DNA of 64,000 bases from Chitinophaga costaii (lineage in GTDB: Bacteria > Bacteroidota > Bacteroidia > Chitinophagales > Chitinophagaceae). Position 1 is the first letter of the stretch; each line of letters begins with the position of its first letter. The position numbers and the translations under genes were made by a program. Positions 26,843 through 34,133 of the stretch are shown one piece after another. The notes below the pieces were generated by a model. That model was given only the letters and a program-made list of their open reading frames with translations. It had not been told where the DNA came from and ran no database searches. The stretch is taken from the NCBI RefSeq assembly GCF_900094705.1, contig NZ_FMAR01000003.1, forward strand, positions 310,001-374,000, in the 5' to 3' direction.

Positions 26843-27604
26843 ATGAAGCAAATTCCAAACATCCTCACTTTAGGAAATCTATGTTGCGGCGCCCTGGCGA
26901 TTATTTTCATCCTCAACGCTCCGCAGTATATCGCAACGTTCAATAATAATGAATACAGCATCATCAATCCTGAACCAGTGTACTGGGCATCTGCCCTGGT
27001 AGTGCTGGCCGGCGTGTTTGATTTTTTCGATGGCTTGGCTGCACGGTTACTCCGCGTACAATCGCCTATGGGCAAGGAGCTAGACAGCCTGGCCGATGTA
27101 GTTAGCTTTGGGTTGGTGCCTGGTATGATGCTTTACCGCCTGTTGCGCAGTGCTTATATGGAGCTGCCTGACGTATTCGACGTGTCTAATATCAACCTGT
27201 TGCCAGCCTTGCTGGTACCCTGTTGCTCGGCATACCGCCTGGCAAAATTTAATATTGATACCCGGCAATCAGAACACTTCATGGGGGTGCCTACTCCGGC
27301 GGTAGGCTTACTGGTGGCCAGTTTTCCGCTAATTATGTTGTACAACCCCTTTAACCTGGCGCATTTTCTGCAAAATATCTGGATATTGTACGGGATCATT
27401 GCCGTACTGTGTTACCTTATGGTGGCCGATATTCCGATGATGAGCCTCAAGTTTAAAGGACTGAAAGACAAAGGCAATATTCCCCGCCTCGTTTTAATAG
27501 TGCTTACCGCAGCGGCTATACCTTTGCTGGGCTTTGCTTCCGTGCCATTTGCATTTGTCCTGTACGTAGTGTTATCATTGGTTGTAAAGCCACGCAGCGC
27601 TTAA
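26843..27604 (+). CDS. pssA: CDP-diacylglycerol-serine O-phosphatidyltransferase
   Basis: PssA makes phosphatidylserine from CDP-diacylglycerol and serine, the precursor of phosphatidylethanolamine. The 253-residue integral membrane protein carries the CDP-alcohol phosphotransferase signature DG..AR(8)G...D...D in 'FDGLAARLLRVQSPMGKELD' followed by SLAD. It has about seven hydrophobic segments. ATG 26843 gives the standard N-terminus (MKQIPNILTLGNLCCGALAI). The longer in-frame ORF starting at 26750 adds a non-homologous 31 residues and is rejected. It lies 107 bases downstream of pepP and 64 bases upstream of purS. Confidence 0.93.
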   Translation: MKQIPNILTLGNLCCGALAIIFILNAPQYIATFNNNEYSIINPEPVYWASALVVLAGVFDFFDGLAARLLRVQSPMGKELDSLADVVSFGLVPGMMLYRLLRSAYMELPDVFDVSNINLLPALLVPCCSAYRLAKFNIDTRQSEHFMGVPTPAVGLLVASFPLIMLYNPFNLAHFLQNIWILYGIIAVLCYLMVADIPMMSLKFKGLKDKGNIPRLVLIVLTAAAIPLLGFASVPFAFVLYVVLSLVVKPRSA

Positions 27605-27641
27605 AAACAATTTAACGGCGGCGGTTTTCAACCATTTTTTG

Positions 27642-27649
27642 TAGGTTTG
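27642..27649 (+). promoter_or_regulatory. -7 box TAGGTTTG before purS
   Basis: A perfect TAnnTTTG lies 19 bases upstream of ATG 27669. There is no clear -33 match. Confidence 0.5.
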
Positions 27650-27668
27650 CGTCAAATTTTTACAGATC

Positions 27669-27914
27669 ATGACATTTACTGCACATATCAATGTGATGCC
27701 ACTAAAGGAACTGCTGGACCCGCAAGGAAAGGCTGTAATGGGAGGATTAAAAAACCTGGGCATTAGCCAGGTGCAGGATGTGAGGATAGGCAAGCATATC
27801 ACGTTGCAGATCGAGGCAGATTCCGCGGAAGCAGCTAAAACACTGGCCGAAACCGCGTGTCAGAAGTTACTCGCCAACCAGGTAATGGAGTCTTTCGAAG
27901 TTAGCATTGCATAA
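27669..27914 (+). CDS. purS: Phosphoribosylformylglycinamidine synthase subunit PurS
   Basis: PurS is the small subunit that joins PurQ and PurL into the FGAM synthetase complex (fourth step of purine synthesis). The 81-residue length and the pattern are typical: N-terminal strand 'FTAHINVMPLKELLDPQGKAV', then 'LKNLGISQVQDVRIGKHITLQI' and a final 'LLANQVMESFEVSIA'. purQ and purL are not in this window, so the subunit gene is dispersed from its partners. Confidence 0.92.
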   Translation: MTFTAHINVMPLKELLDPQGKAVMGGLKNLGISQVQDVRIGKHITLQIEADSAEAAKTLAETACQKLLANQVMESFEVSIA

Positions 27915-27933
27915 TAATCCGAAACGTTTTTAA

Positions 27934-27981
27934 ATGGTTAAAGGGAAGTCCGGCCACCTTGCGGGATTTGTCTTTAACCAT
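27934..27981. repeat. 10-base inverted repeat between purS and rsmI
   Basis: Perfect arms ATGGTTAAAG (27934-27943) and CTTTAACCAT (27972-27981) have a 28-base spacer, and TCACTTTTTT follows. It may be a weak terminator for purS or a regulatory site for rsmI, whose ATG is 23 bases further on. Confidence 0.4.
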
Positions 27982-28004
27982 TCACTTTTTTAAATCTTTC
28001 CCGG

Positions 28005-28673
28005 ATGAAACTGTTCCTCATTCCATCACCCATTGGCAACCTGGCAGACATCACTTACCGGGCGGTAAAGGTGTTGGAAGCATCATCCCTCATCCTGGCG
28101 GAAGATACCCGTACATCGGGCATTTTACTGAAACATTACAACATCCAGACGCCCATGACGGCGTATCACCAGCACAACGAGCATAAGGTATTACAACACC
28201 TGGTGCAGCAATTGCAATCGGGCAAACAAATGGCCCTGCTCACCGATGCTGGCACGCCCGGTGTATCGGATCCGGGCTTCCTGCTGGTGCGGGAATGTGT
28301 GCGGGCCGGCATCCCCGTGGAATGCCTGCCTGGTGCCACTGCCTTTGTACCTGCGCTGGTAAACAGTGGCATCCCCATGAACCGGTTTTCTTTCGAGGGT
28401 TTCCTGCCCCTGAAGAAAGGCCGGCATACCCTGCTCACCCAACTTAGTACCGACGAGCGCACCATGGTGTTTTACGAATCGCCCATGCGGCTGCTGAAAA
28501 CGCTGGACGATTTTATCCAATACTTTGGCCCCGACCGGCAGGTATGTGTAAGCCGGGAGCTCACTAAAATGTTTGAAGAAAATAAACGGGGCAGCCTCCA
28601 GGAAGTGCGCGATTATTTCCAGGAAAAGGGAGTGAAAGGGGAGATCGTGATCGTGCTGGCCGGCAAGGATTAA
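28005..28673 (+). CDS. rsmI: 16S rRNA (cytidine-1402-2'-O)-methyltransferase
   Basis: RsmI methylates the 2'-OH of C1402 in the decoding centre of 16S rRNA. The 222-residue tetrapyrrole-methylase-fold protein has the N-terminal 'PSPIGNLADITYRAVKVL' and 'LAEDTRTSGILLKHY'. It also has the SAM-site segment 'LLTDAGTPGVSDPGFLLVREC', then 'PGATAFVPALVNSGIP' and 'FEGFLPLKKGRH'. The C-terminal extension is short, as in the compact Bacteroidota form. Confidence 0.95.
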   Translation: MKLFLIPSPIGNLADITYRAVKVLEASSLILAEDTRTSGILLKHYNIQTPMTAYHQHNEHKVLQHLVQQLQSGKQMALLTDAGTPGVSDPGFLLVRECVRAGIPVECLPGATAFVPALVNSGIPMNRFSFEGFLPLKKGRHTLLTQLSTDERTMVFYESPMRLLKTLDDFIQYFGPDRQVCVSRELTKMFEENKRGSLQEVRDYFQEKGVKGEIVIVLAGKD

Positions 28674-28757
28674 CCACTTGAAAAATAATTAACGCAAATC
28701 CCGGTGTCAACCCTACTTTTTCCTACTTTTAGCCGTCTAAACAGCTAAAGAAAACGA

Positions 28758-30638
28758 ATGCATACATATCTTCTGAAACAAGGCCTTGTCCTTGTTGCCC
28801 TTACCTCTGCCACCCTACTGGCCCATGCACAAGCCGATCGCTGGCAGCAGCACGTAAACTACAATATGGATGTAACGGTAGATGCCCAAGCGCACACCTT
28901 CACCGGCACGCAGCATCTGGAATACACCAACAATTCGGAGGATACGCTCAAAAAAGTTTTCTACCACTTGTACTGGAACGCCTTTCAGCCCGGCAGTATG
29001 ATGGATGTACGCAGCCGTGAATTGGGTAAGATCACCCTGCCAAACGGTCGCCCCGATTGGGACAACCGCGTGCGCGACCGCATTGCTAACCTGAAGCCCG
29101 ATGAAATTGGCTACCAACAAATATCCAATTTTAAATATAATGGCCGCCCGCTTACGCCGCAGGTAATCGGTACCATCCTGGAAGTAGCGCTGGACAAGCC
29201 TATTCTGCCCCATAGCAGGGCTACTTTTGATCTTACTTTTAAAGCACAGGTACCCGTGCAGATACGCCGCAGTGGTCGCGATAACAAAGAAGGGGTAGAC
29301 TATTCCATGTCGCAGTGGTACCCGAAACTTTGTGAGTACGATTATGAAGGCTGGCATGCCACGCCTTACATTGCCCGCGAATTTTATGGCGTATGGGGAG
29401 ATTATAAGGTGAATATTACCATTGATAAAAGGTATGTTCTGGCGGGTACCGGCTACCTGCAAAATCCGCAGGAAATAGGTTATGGCTACGAAGCCGAGGG
29501 CAGTAAAGTAACCCGCCCCGCCGGCCAAACGCTTACCTGGCGCTTCAACGCACCCAATGTACATGACTTCGTCTGGGCCGCTGATCCAAACTACCAGCAC
29601 TTGAAAACACAAATAGATGGTCCCGAAGGTTTCACCGCCCATTTCTTTTTCCTGCCCAACGATACCACCAATGTAAGCTGGCCGGTGCTGGTACGCCGCC
29701 TGCCCGAAGCCTATCAATACATTAAAGCCCATTATGGCGCTTACCCTTATAAGCAATATTCCTTTATTCAGGGCGGAGATGGTGGCATGGAATATCCCAT
29801 GGCTACCCTTATCATGGGCAATGGTACCCCGGAAGGGCTGTACGGCGTGGCCATGCACGAGTGGATGCACAGTTGGTACCAGGGCATGTTTGCTACCAAT
29901 GAAAGCCTGTATCCCTGGATGGACGAGGGTTTTACCACCTTTGCCGAAAATTACATCATCTATAATACCACCGATTCACTGAAAGGCCGCTGGCCCCTGC
30001 TGGATTCTTACCGTGGTTATTTTTACCTGGCCGCCAGCGGCCTGGAAGAGCCGATGAGTACACATTCCGATCATTACAATACCAACTTTGGTTACAGCCT
30101 TACTGCCTATTCCAAAGGTGCTACCTTCATGGAGCAACTGGGTTACGTAATGGGTGCCCCTGTGCGAGATGCGGGCCTGCTGCGTTATTACCGCACCTGG
30201 CGTTTTAAACATCCTAATCCTAATGATTTCATCCGTGTGATGGAGCAGGAGAGTGGCCTGGCGCTGGACTGGTATAAACAGTATTTTGTAAACTCTACCA
30301 AACACATTGATTATGCAGTAGACAGTGTGTATGCACAGGACAATAAAACCGTAGTACGCCTGCGTCGCATCGGCGGGTTTCCCATGCCGATAGACCTGGT
30401 GGTGACTCCCAAAAATGGCGATCCGGTGATGCATTACATACCGCTTACCATCATGTACGGACAGAAGCCCAATGAATATCCTGGCATGCAGCGAATGGTA
30501 CATGAAGGATGGCCATGGGTAAATTATACTTACGACGTGATAGTAGACGCTCCGTTAAATAGCCTAAAAACAATAGAGATAGATCCTAGTTTGCGCCTGG
30601 CCGATGTGAACAGAAAGAATAATAAAGTGACGTTATAA
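28758..30638 (+). CDS. M1-family zinc metallopeptidase
   Basis: A 626-residue secreted gluzincin aminopeptidase. A signal peptide spans about residues 1-25 ('LVLVALTSATLLAHAQ'). The zinc site is complete: HEWMH about residues 367-371 and the third ligand Glu about 390 in 'WMDEGFTTF', with the family's spacing. The substrate loop 'GGMEYP' (about 342-347) is the local form of the usual GxMEN. The N-terminal beta domain ('HTFTGTQHLEYTNNS') and the C-terminal helical part are present. It probably trims peptides in the periplasm. A strong terminator follows. Confidence 0.93.
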   Translation: MHTYLLKQGLVLVALTSATLLAHAQADRWQQHVNYNMDVTVDAQAHTFTGTQHLEYTNNSEDTLKKVFYHLYWNAFQPGSMMDVRSRELGKITLPNGRPDWDNRVRDRIANLKPDEIGYQQISNFKYNGRPLTPQVIGTILEVALDKPILPHSRATFDLTFKAQVPVQIRRSGRDNKEGVDYSMSQWYPKLCEYDYEGWHATPYIAREFYGVWGDYKVNITIDKRYVLAGTGYLQNPQEIGYGYEAEGSKVTRPAGQTLTWRFNAPNVHDFVWAADPNYQHLKTQIDGPEGFTAHFFFLPNDTTNVSWPVLVRRLPEAYQYIKAHYGAYPYKQYSFIQGGDGGMEYPMATLIMGNGTPEGLYGVAMHEWMHSWYQGMFATNESLYPWMDEGFTTFAENYIIYNTTDSLKGRWPLLDSYRGYFYLAASGLEEPMSTHSDHYNTNFGYSLTAYSKGATFMEQLGYVMGAPVRDAGLLRYYRTWRFKHPNPNDFIRVMEQESGLALDWYKQYFVNSTKHIDYAVDSVYAQDNKTVVRLRRIGGFPMPIDLVVTPKNGDPVMHYIPLTIMYGQKPNEYPGMQRMVHEGWPWVNYTYDVIVDAPLNSLKTIEIDPSLRLADVNRKNNKVTL

Positions 30639-30679
30639 AATTAGTAAGTGTGTAAGGGATGCATCCCGCATTAAACACA

Positions 30680-30719
30680 AATCCCCCGCACCCTGTGGTC
30701 CTGGTGCGGGGGATTTTTT
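30680..30719 (+). terminator. Rho-independent terminator after the M1 peptidase gene
   Basis: A 13-base perfect stem (AATCCCCCGCACC with GGTGCGGGGGATT) with a 10-base loop is followed by a T-run. Confidence 0.9.
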
Positions 30720-30793
30720 GTGGCGGGGCGGAAATCCCGTAGGCGTGTGTGGTCCCACAGCCATGGATTGCGGCCCTGCCATGTATGCAAGCG

Positions 30794-31003
30794 TTACTCT
30801 AACGGCGCACATTCGAAACCTTCCTGATGTACGAACGCGATGATGGCTGCCTCCTGCAATTGCGGGGCTTCTACGCGCAATACCTTGTCGCAGTCATCAA
30901 GGTCTACATGGCAGGATTGCACGGGGAACCGGTTTTGCAGGGCACTAACAATATGTTGCCGGGCATCGGTCGTATTAATATTGGTCTTAAAAATGCCAAT
31001 CAT
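30794..31003 (-). CDS. Small HMA-like fold protein without the metal motif
   Basis: A 69-residue protein whose pattern of alternating strands and helices fits the ferredoxin-like fold of heavy-metal-associated domains: strand 'MIGIFKTNI', helix 'DARQHIVSALQNRF', strands 'QSCHVDLDD' and 'KVLRVEAP', helix 'EAAIIAFVHQEG', end 'FECAPLE'. The classical MxCxxC metal loop is absent (NINTTDA in its place), so it probably does not bind metal in the usual way. Three Cys lie elsewhere. It is the third gene downstream of an ECF sigma factor, after a two-TM protein. Function is unknown; assignment is by fold pattern only. Confidence 0.7.
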   Translation of the reverse strand: MIGIFKTNINTTDARQHIVSALQNRFPVQSCHVDLDDCDKVLRVEAPQLQEAAIIAFVHQEGFECAPLE

Positions 31004-31056
31004 AACAGTCAGGTTTTAGAATAAGCGGAATGTTGATATAACGTAATTGTAAAAAG

Positions 31057-31515
31057 TTAAGCCATGTCGCTGCCTGGCTCAGGGGGCGGTGCGGGGCTGG
31101 TTTTATCGTCGTCAAAGGGGAAGCCTGGTTCGCGGTACTGACCGCGTTCCCGGTCGCGGAAGTGGTTGCCAAAATCCCGGAAGCGGTCGCGGTTAAAGCC
31201 GCACTTGCGAAAATTTTCGCGCAGTTTGTTGCGTTCCTCTTCAGACATATGCGCCAGCTTATCGCGCATTTTTTCGCGCCAGTGTTCGCGTCCTCTCCAA
31301 CCCCAGTGTCCAGACTTGCCGCCACTCAATAAAAGCTTGCTGAGTACAAACAGTCCAAATGCCTGCCAGAAAGAGATAATGGGTCCATGGAAAAGCGTTG
31401 GCACCAGCCAGTTCCACAAAGACATCACCACGAAGCCGATGATTGCCACGAAGGCCACAACGCAGCATAAAATTTTAATTCCTTTCCTGGCTTTCCAGCC
31501 ACGTTCATATTTCAT
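31057..31515 (-). CDS. Two-TM membrane protein with a charged C-terminal tail
   Basis: A 152-residue protein of unknown function. Two hydrophobic segments (about residues 14-34 and 46-64) are flanked by basic residues at the N-terminus (KYERGWKARKGIK) and after TM2 (GWRGREHWREKMRDK). By the positive-inside rule both ends are cytoplasmic. The tail of about 85 residues is highly charged, with a helical segment 'HMSEEERNKLRENFRKC' and a Pro-rich acidic end. It lies 47 bases downstream of the ECF sigma gene on the same strand. A position and topology like this would suit a membrane partner of the sigma factor, but no known anti-sigma domain is recognisable. Confidence 0.72.
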   Translation of the reverse strand: MKYERGWKARKGIKILCCVVAFVAIIGFVVMSLWNWLVPTLFHGPIISFWQAFGLFVLSKLLLSGGKSGHWGWRGREHWREKMRDKLAHMSEEERNKLRENFRKCGFNRDRFRDFGNHFRDRERGQYREPGFPFDDDKTSPAPPPEPGSDMA

Positions 31516-31562
31516 GATTTGTATTTTTAAAAGTTAGGGGTACATACAGTGGCCCGCTTTCC

Positions 31563-32150
31563 TCAACGATCAGACAGCTCCTGGTACAGATCGGCCAGAC
31601 GCTCCCGCAGGTATAGCACAGCGTACCGTTTACGTGATAAAAGTGTATTAACTGATACGCCCATGTCGGCACTCATTTCTTTAAAAGACTTGCCCTCTAC
31701 CTCATGTTGAAGGAATACCGTGCGCTGCTCTTCCGGCAATTCTTCAATGGCTTCCATAATGCTTTCCAGCATCAGTTTGCGCAGCATAGGCATATCGGCG
31801 CTGGCAGCCGTGTCGCTTAGCAATTCGGCCAGGAAAAAACTTTCTTCCCCATCTCTTTCCTGCACGTGTTCGGAAAAAGTGGTTTCCCGCTTTTTGCGGA
31901 ACCAATCGGTGATGCGGTTGCGTGTAACGGCAAACAGCCAACTGGTGATAGAATCTACCTGGCTGCCCAGGCGGAGGTATTCGGTAAACTGATAAAAAAC
32001 ATCTTGCAGGATATCCTCGGCATCCGCCACATTTTTTACCCGCTTCCGGATAAATTGCAGCAGTCTTTTTCGCTCCTGCTGCACCGTAGCCTGGATACGC
32101 TCATTTTGTTCCTGCGACATGGGCATGTTTGTAAGGAGCAAATCTTTCAT
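31563..32150 (-). CDS. ECF-type RNA polymerase sigma factor
   Basis: A 195-residue sigma-70 family protein with only regions 2 and 4. Region 2 includes 'VADAEDILQDVFYQFTEYL' and 'SWLFAVTRNRITDWFRKKR' (-10 recognition helix). Region 4 includes 'LPEEQRTVFLQHEVEGKSFKEMSADMGVSVNTLLSRKRYAVLYLRERL' read as several motifs (helix-turn-helix for -35 binding). ATG 32150 is used; ATG 32120 (MSQEQNERIQ) is an alternative that leaves the conserved part intact. It starts a probable three-gene operon with the two-TM protein and the HMA-like protein. It is divergent from a CDF metal exporter 240 bases away. Confidence 0.9.
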   Translation of the reverse strand: MKDLLLTNMPMSQEQNERIQATVQQERKRLLQFIRKRVKNVADAEDILQDVFYQFTEYLRLGSQVDSITSWLFAVTRNRITDWFRKKRETTFSEHVQERDGEESFFLAELLSDTAASADMPMLRKLMLESIMEAIEELPEEQRTVFLQHEVEGKSFKEMSADMGVSVNTLLSRKRYAVLYLRERLADLYQELSDR

Positions 32151-32290
32151 CTTATTAAGGAAGACGAATGATCAGGTCCCATATTTTAAGTAAAGGAAAC
32201 TATTTTTCACCAGCCGGTACCGGTCTGGCAGCAAGGCATGTTACCCCCCCTTTCTCCCGGTTTAACACGAGGTTATCATTTTTGCCAAAC

Positions 32291-32305
32291 GCTTGCAGAG
32301 CAAGC
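32291..32305. promoter_or_regulatory. Short perfect inverted repeat between sigma and czcD genes
   Basis: GCTTGC-AGA-GCAAGC, with 6-base arms, lies 21 bases upstream of the czcD -7 box, around -45 to -30. It is a candidate operator for the exporter, judged by position only. Confidence 0.35.
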
Positions 32306-32325
32306 CCAAAGCCGCCATAGCGGGC

Positions 32326-32333
32326 TATTTTTG
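32326..32333 (+). promoter_or_regulatory. -7 box TATTTTTG before the CDF exporter
   Basis: A perfect TAnnTTTG lies 57 bases upstream of ATG 32391, with no clear -33 TTTG. Confidence 0.45.
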
Positions 32334-32390
32334 CCACTATGTTTCATTTTTTAGAAAATCCCTGCCCGGAATTTAATTTATTTTTACTGC

Positions 32391-33320
32391 ATGGCACACG
32401 ATCACGACCACGGGCATGGGCACCAGCACCATCATCACGGACAATTGCCGGCAGGCGGACATTTGAACAAGGCGTTCATAATGGGTATTATCCTGAACCT
32501 CGTTTTTGTGGTTATTGAATTTGGTGCCGGCTTCTTCAGCCAATCCTTGGCCCTTATTTCAGATGCTGGCCATAATCTGATGGATGTGGCCAGCCTGGGC
32601 CTTTCATTGCTGGCCTTCCGCCTGGCCAAAGTAAAGCCCAACGAAACTTTCACCTTCGGTTACCGCAAAAGCACCATCCTGGCGTCTATGTTCAATGCCA
32701 TTATCCTGCTGGTGGGTATGGGTTTCGTGGCATATGAGGCCATTGAGCGCATTGGCCGCCCTGAGATAGTGAAGGGCAACGTGGTGGCCATTGTAGCTTC
32801 CATTGGTATAGTTGTAAATGCGGCCACAGCCTTGCTGTTTTTCCGCGATAAGGAACATGACCTCAATGTAAAAGGCGCTTACCTCCACATGGTGGCCGAC
32901 GCGCTGGTATCACTGGGTGCAGTAGTGGTGGGTGTCATCATTATTTTCACGCACTGGTACTGGCTGGATGCTGTGGTCAGTATCGCCATTATTATCGTGA
33001 TCGTGGTGAGTACCTGGCATTTGCTGAGTGATAGCCTGAAACTAGCCATGGACGCCGTACCAGAAGGAATAGAAATGGACAAGGTAAAAGCGGTGGCCCT
33101 GAAGATCAATGGGGTAAAGGCCATTCATCATATTCATATCTGGGGCATGAGTACTACAGAAAACGCGCTCACTGCCCAGGTATTGGTAGATAGTACGAGT
33201 TCCATGGAAGCCATAGAAAATATTAAAAAAGATTTCCGCCATGAAATGGAACATCTTAACATTCAGCACGTAACTATAGAAACGGAGCTAAATATGGACA
33301 CCGATACCTGTTGCGATTAG
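32391..33320 (+). CDS. czcD: Cation diffusion facilitator, zinc/cobalt/cadmium type (CzcD-like)
   Basis: A 309-residue inner-membrane metal/proton antiporter that exports Zn2+ and related ions. The N-terminus is a His-rich metal-binding stretch (HDHDHGHGHQHHHH). Six hydrophobic segments follow. The transport-site pair is visible as 'ISDAGHNLMDVASL' in TM2 and 'HMVADALVSLGAVVVG' in TM5 (HxxxD pairs). The C-terminal cytoplasmic ferredoxin-like domain ('KINGVKAIHHIHIWGMST') and a final Cys pair (DTDTCCD) complete it. It is divergent from the ECF sigma operon and ends in a bidirectional terminator. Confidence 0.93.
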   Translation: MAHDHDHGHGHQHHHHGQLPAGGHLNKAFIMGIILNLVFVVIEFGAGFFSQSLALISDAGHNLMDVASLGLSLLAFRLAKVKPNETFTFGYRKSTILASMFNAIILLVGMGFVAYEAIERIGRPEIVKGNVVAIVASIGIVVNAATALLFFRDKEHDLNVKGAYLHMVADALVSLGAVVVGVIIIFTHWYWLDAVVSIAIIIVIVVSTWHLLSDSLKLAMDAVPEGIEMDKVKAVALKINGVKAIHHIHIWGMSTTENALTAQVLVDSTSSMEAIENIKKDFRHEMEHLNIQHVTIETELNMDTDTCCD

Positions 33321-33336
33321 CACCATTATAGCATGC

Positions 33337-33364
33337 AAAAGCCCCGTATCCCGGGGCTTTTCAT
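33337..33364. terminator. Bidirectional terminator between czcD and rsmG
   Basis: AAAAGCCCC pairs with GGGGCTTTT (9 bases) around a 7-base loop, giving U-tracts on both strands between two convergent genes. Confidence 0.85.
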
Positions 33365-33368
33365 AGCT

Positions 33369-34007
33369 TTAATTTTTCACGTACACCATATATTTCTCCT
33401 TAAAATATTCCTCGGGAAACAAGTCATAAATATGCGTAAGGGCAGGCCGTGTGCCACTCAATGAAATCTCTTCATGCAAGTCGCCTCCCTTTAAACAAAT
33501 AAGCCCCGGCCTTACCATCGTGGGATCATGGATAGCGCGGTTACTGGATTTTACCAGCGGCTTGCTCCAACGCCAAAGGTCTTGCAGGGGCGCTACTGCC
33601 CGCGATACCACGAAATCGAACTTACGGTTTTTAATCTCCTCCACCCGGCTATGGGCCGTGGTAACATTTTGCAATCCCAGCGCCGCCGCTACTTCCTGCA
33701 CCACCTTTATTTTCTTACCAATAGAATCTACCAGGTGAAACTGTACATCCGGGAAAAATATGGCCAGCGGGATGCCCGGAAAGCCACCACCCGTACCCAA
33801 ATCCAGTACCTGGGTACCATCGGCAAAGCTGTGTGCTGCGGCAATGCTGAGCGAGTGCAGCACATGTTTTTCGTACAGCGATTCAATATCCTTGCGGGAT
33901 ATCACATTGATCTTTTCATTCCACTCCTGGTAGAGTCCTGACAACGCCTGCATTTGCTGCAATTGTACAGGCGTAAAATCATCGAAGTACTTAAGGATAA
34001 TGTCCAT
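33369..34007 (-). CDS. rsmG: 16S rRNA (guanine-527-N7)-methyltransferase
   Basis: RsmG (GidB) methylates N7 of G527 in 16S rRNA; its loss gives low-level streptomycin resistance. The 212-residue protein has the GidB start ('LYQEWNEKINVISRKDIESLYEKHVLHSL' in parts), the SAM loop 'VLDLGTGGGFPGIPLAI', 'VDSIGKKIKVVQEVAAALGL' and 'FDFVVSRAVAPL'. A perfect -7 box ends five bases before the ATG, another case of a promoter right at the start codon. Confidence 0.96.
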   Translation of the reverse strand: MDIILKYFDDFTPVQLQQMQALSGLYQEWNEKINVISRKDIESLYEKHVLHSLSIAAAHSFADGTQVLDLGTGGGFPGIPLAIFFPDVQFHLVDSIGKKIKVVQEVAAALGLQNVTTAHSRVEEIKNRKFDFVVSRAVAPLQDLWRWSKPLVKSSNRAIHDPTMVRPGLICLKGGDLHEEISLSGTRPALTHIYDLFPEEYFKEKYMVYVKN

Positions 34008-34012
34008 GGCCG

Positions 34013-34020
34013 CAAAGGTA
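34013..34020 (-). promoter_or_regulatory. -7 box TACCTTTG directly before rsmG
   Basis: A perfect TAnnTTTG on the minus strand is separated from ATG 34007 by CGGCC. The sequence is almost the same as before folD (TACCTTTGCG). No -33 TTTG is seen. Confidence 0.5.
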
Positions 34021-34078
34021 AGTAAATGTAGGCGGTACAGTGGAGGTAGGGCGGGGAAAATGTATGGGATCAGGCATA

Positions 34079-34112
34079 AAAAAAAGGTACAAAGCTTGGC
34101 TACTTTGCACCT
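34079..34112 (-). terminator. Terminator after the glycosyltransferase gene
   Basis: On the minus strand a stem (AGGTGCAAAG with CTTTGTACCT, one mismatch) with an 8-base loop is followed by a T-run of at least eight. Confidence 0.8.
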
Positions 34113-34133
34113 CTCAGATCGTTAATGGCATTA

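Noticed and set aside
28815..29870. 351-residue minus-strand ORF opposite the M1 peptidase gene
   Set aside because: The plus-strand gene has a full zinc site and signal peptide; the antisense frame has no motif.
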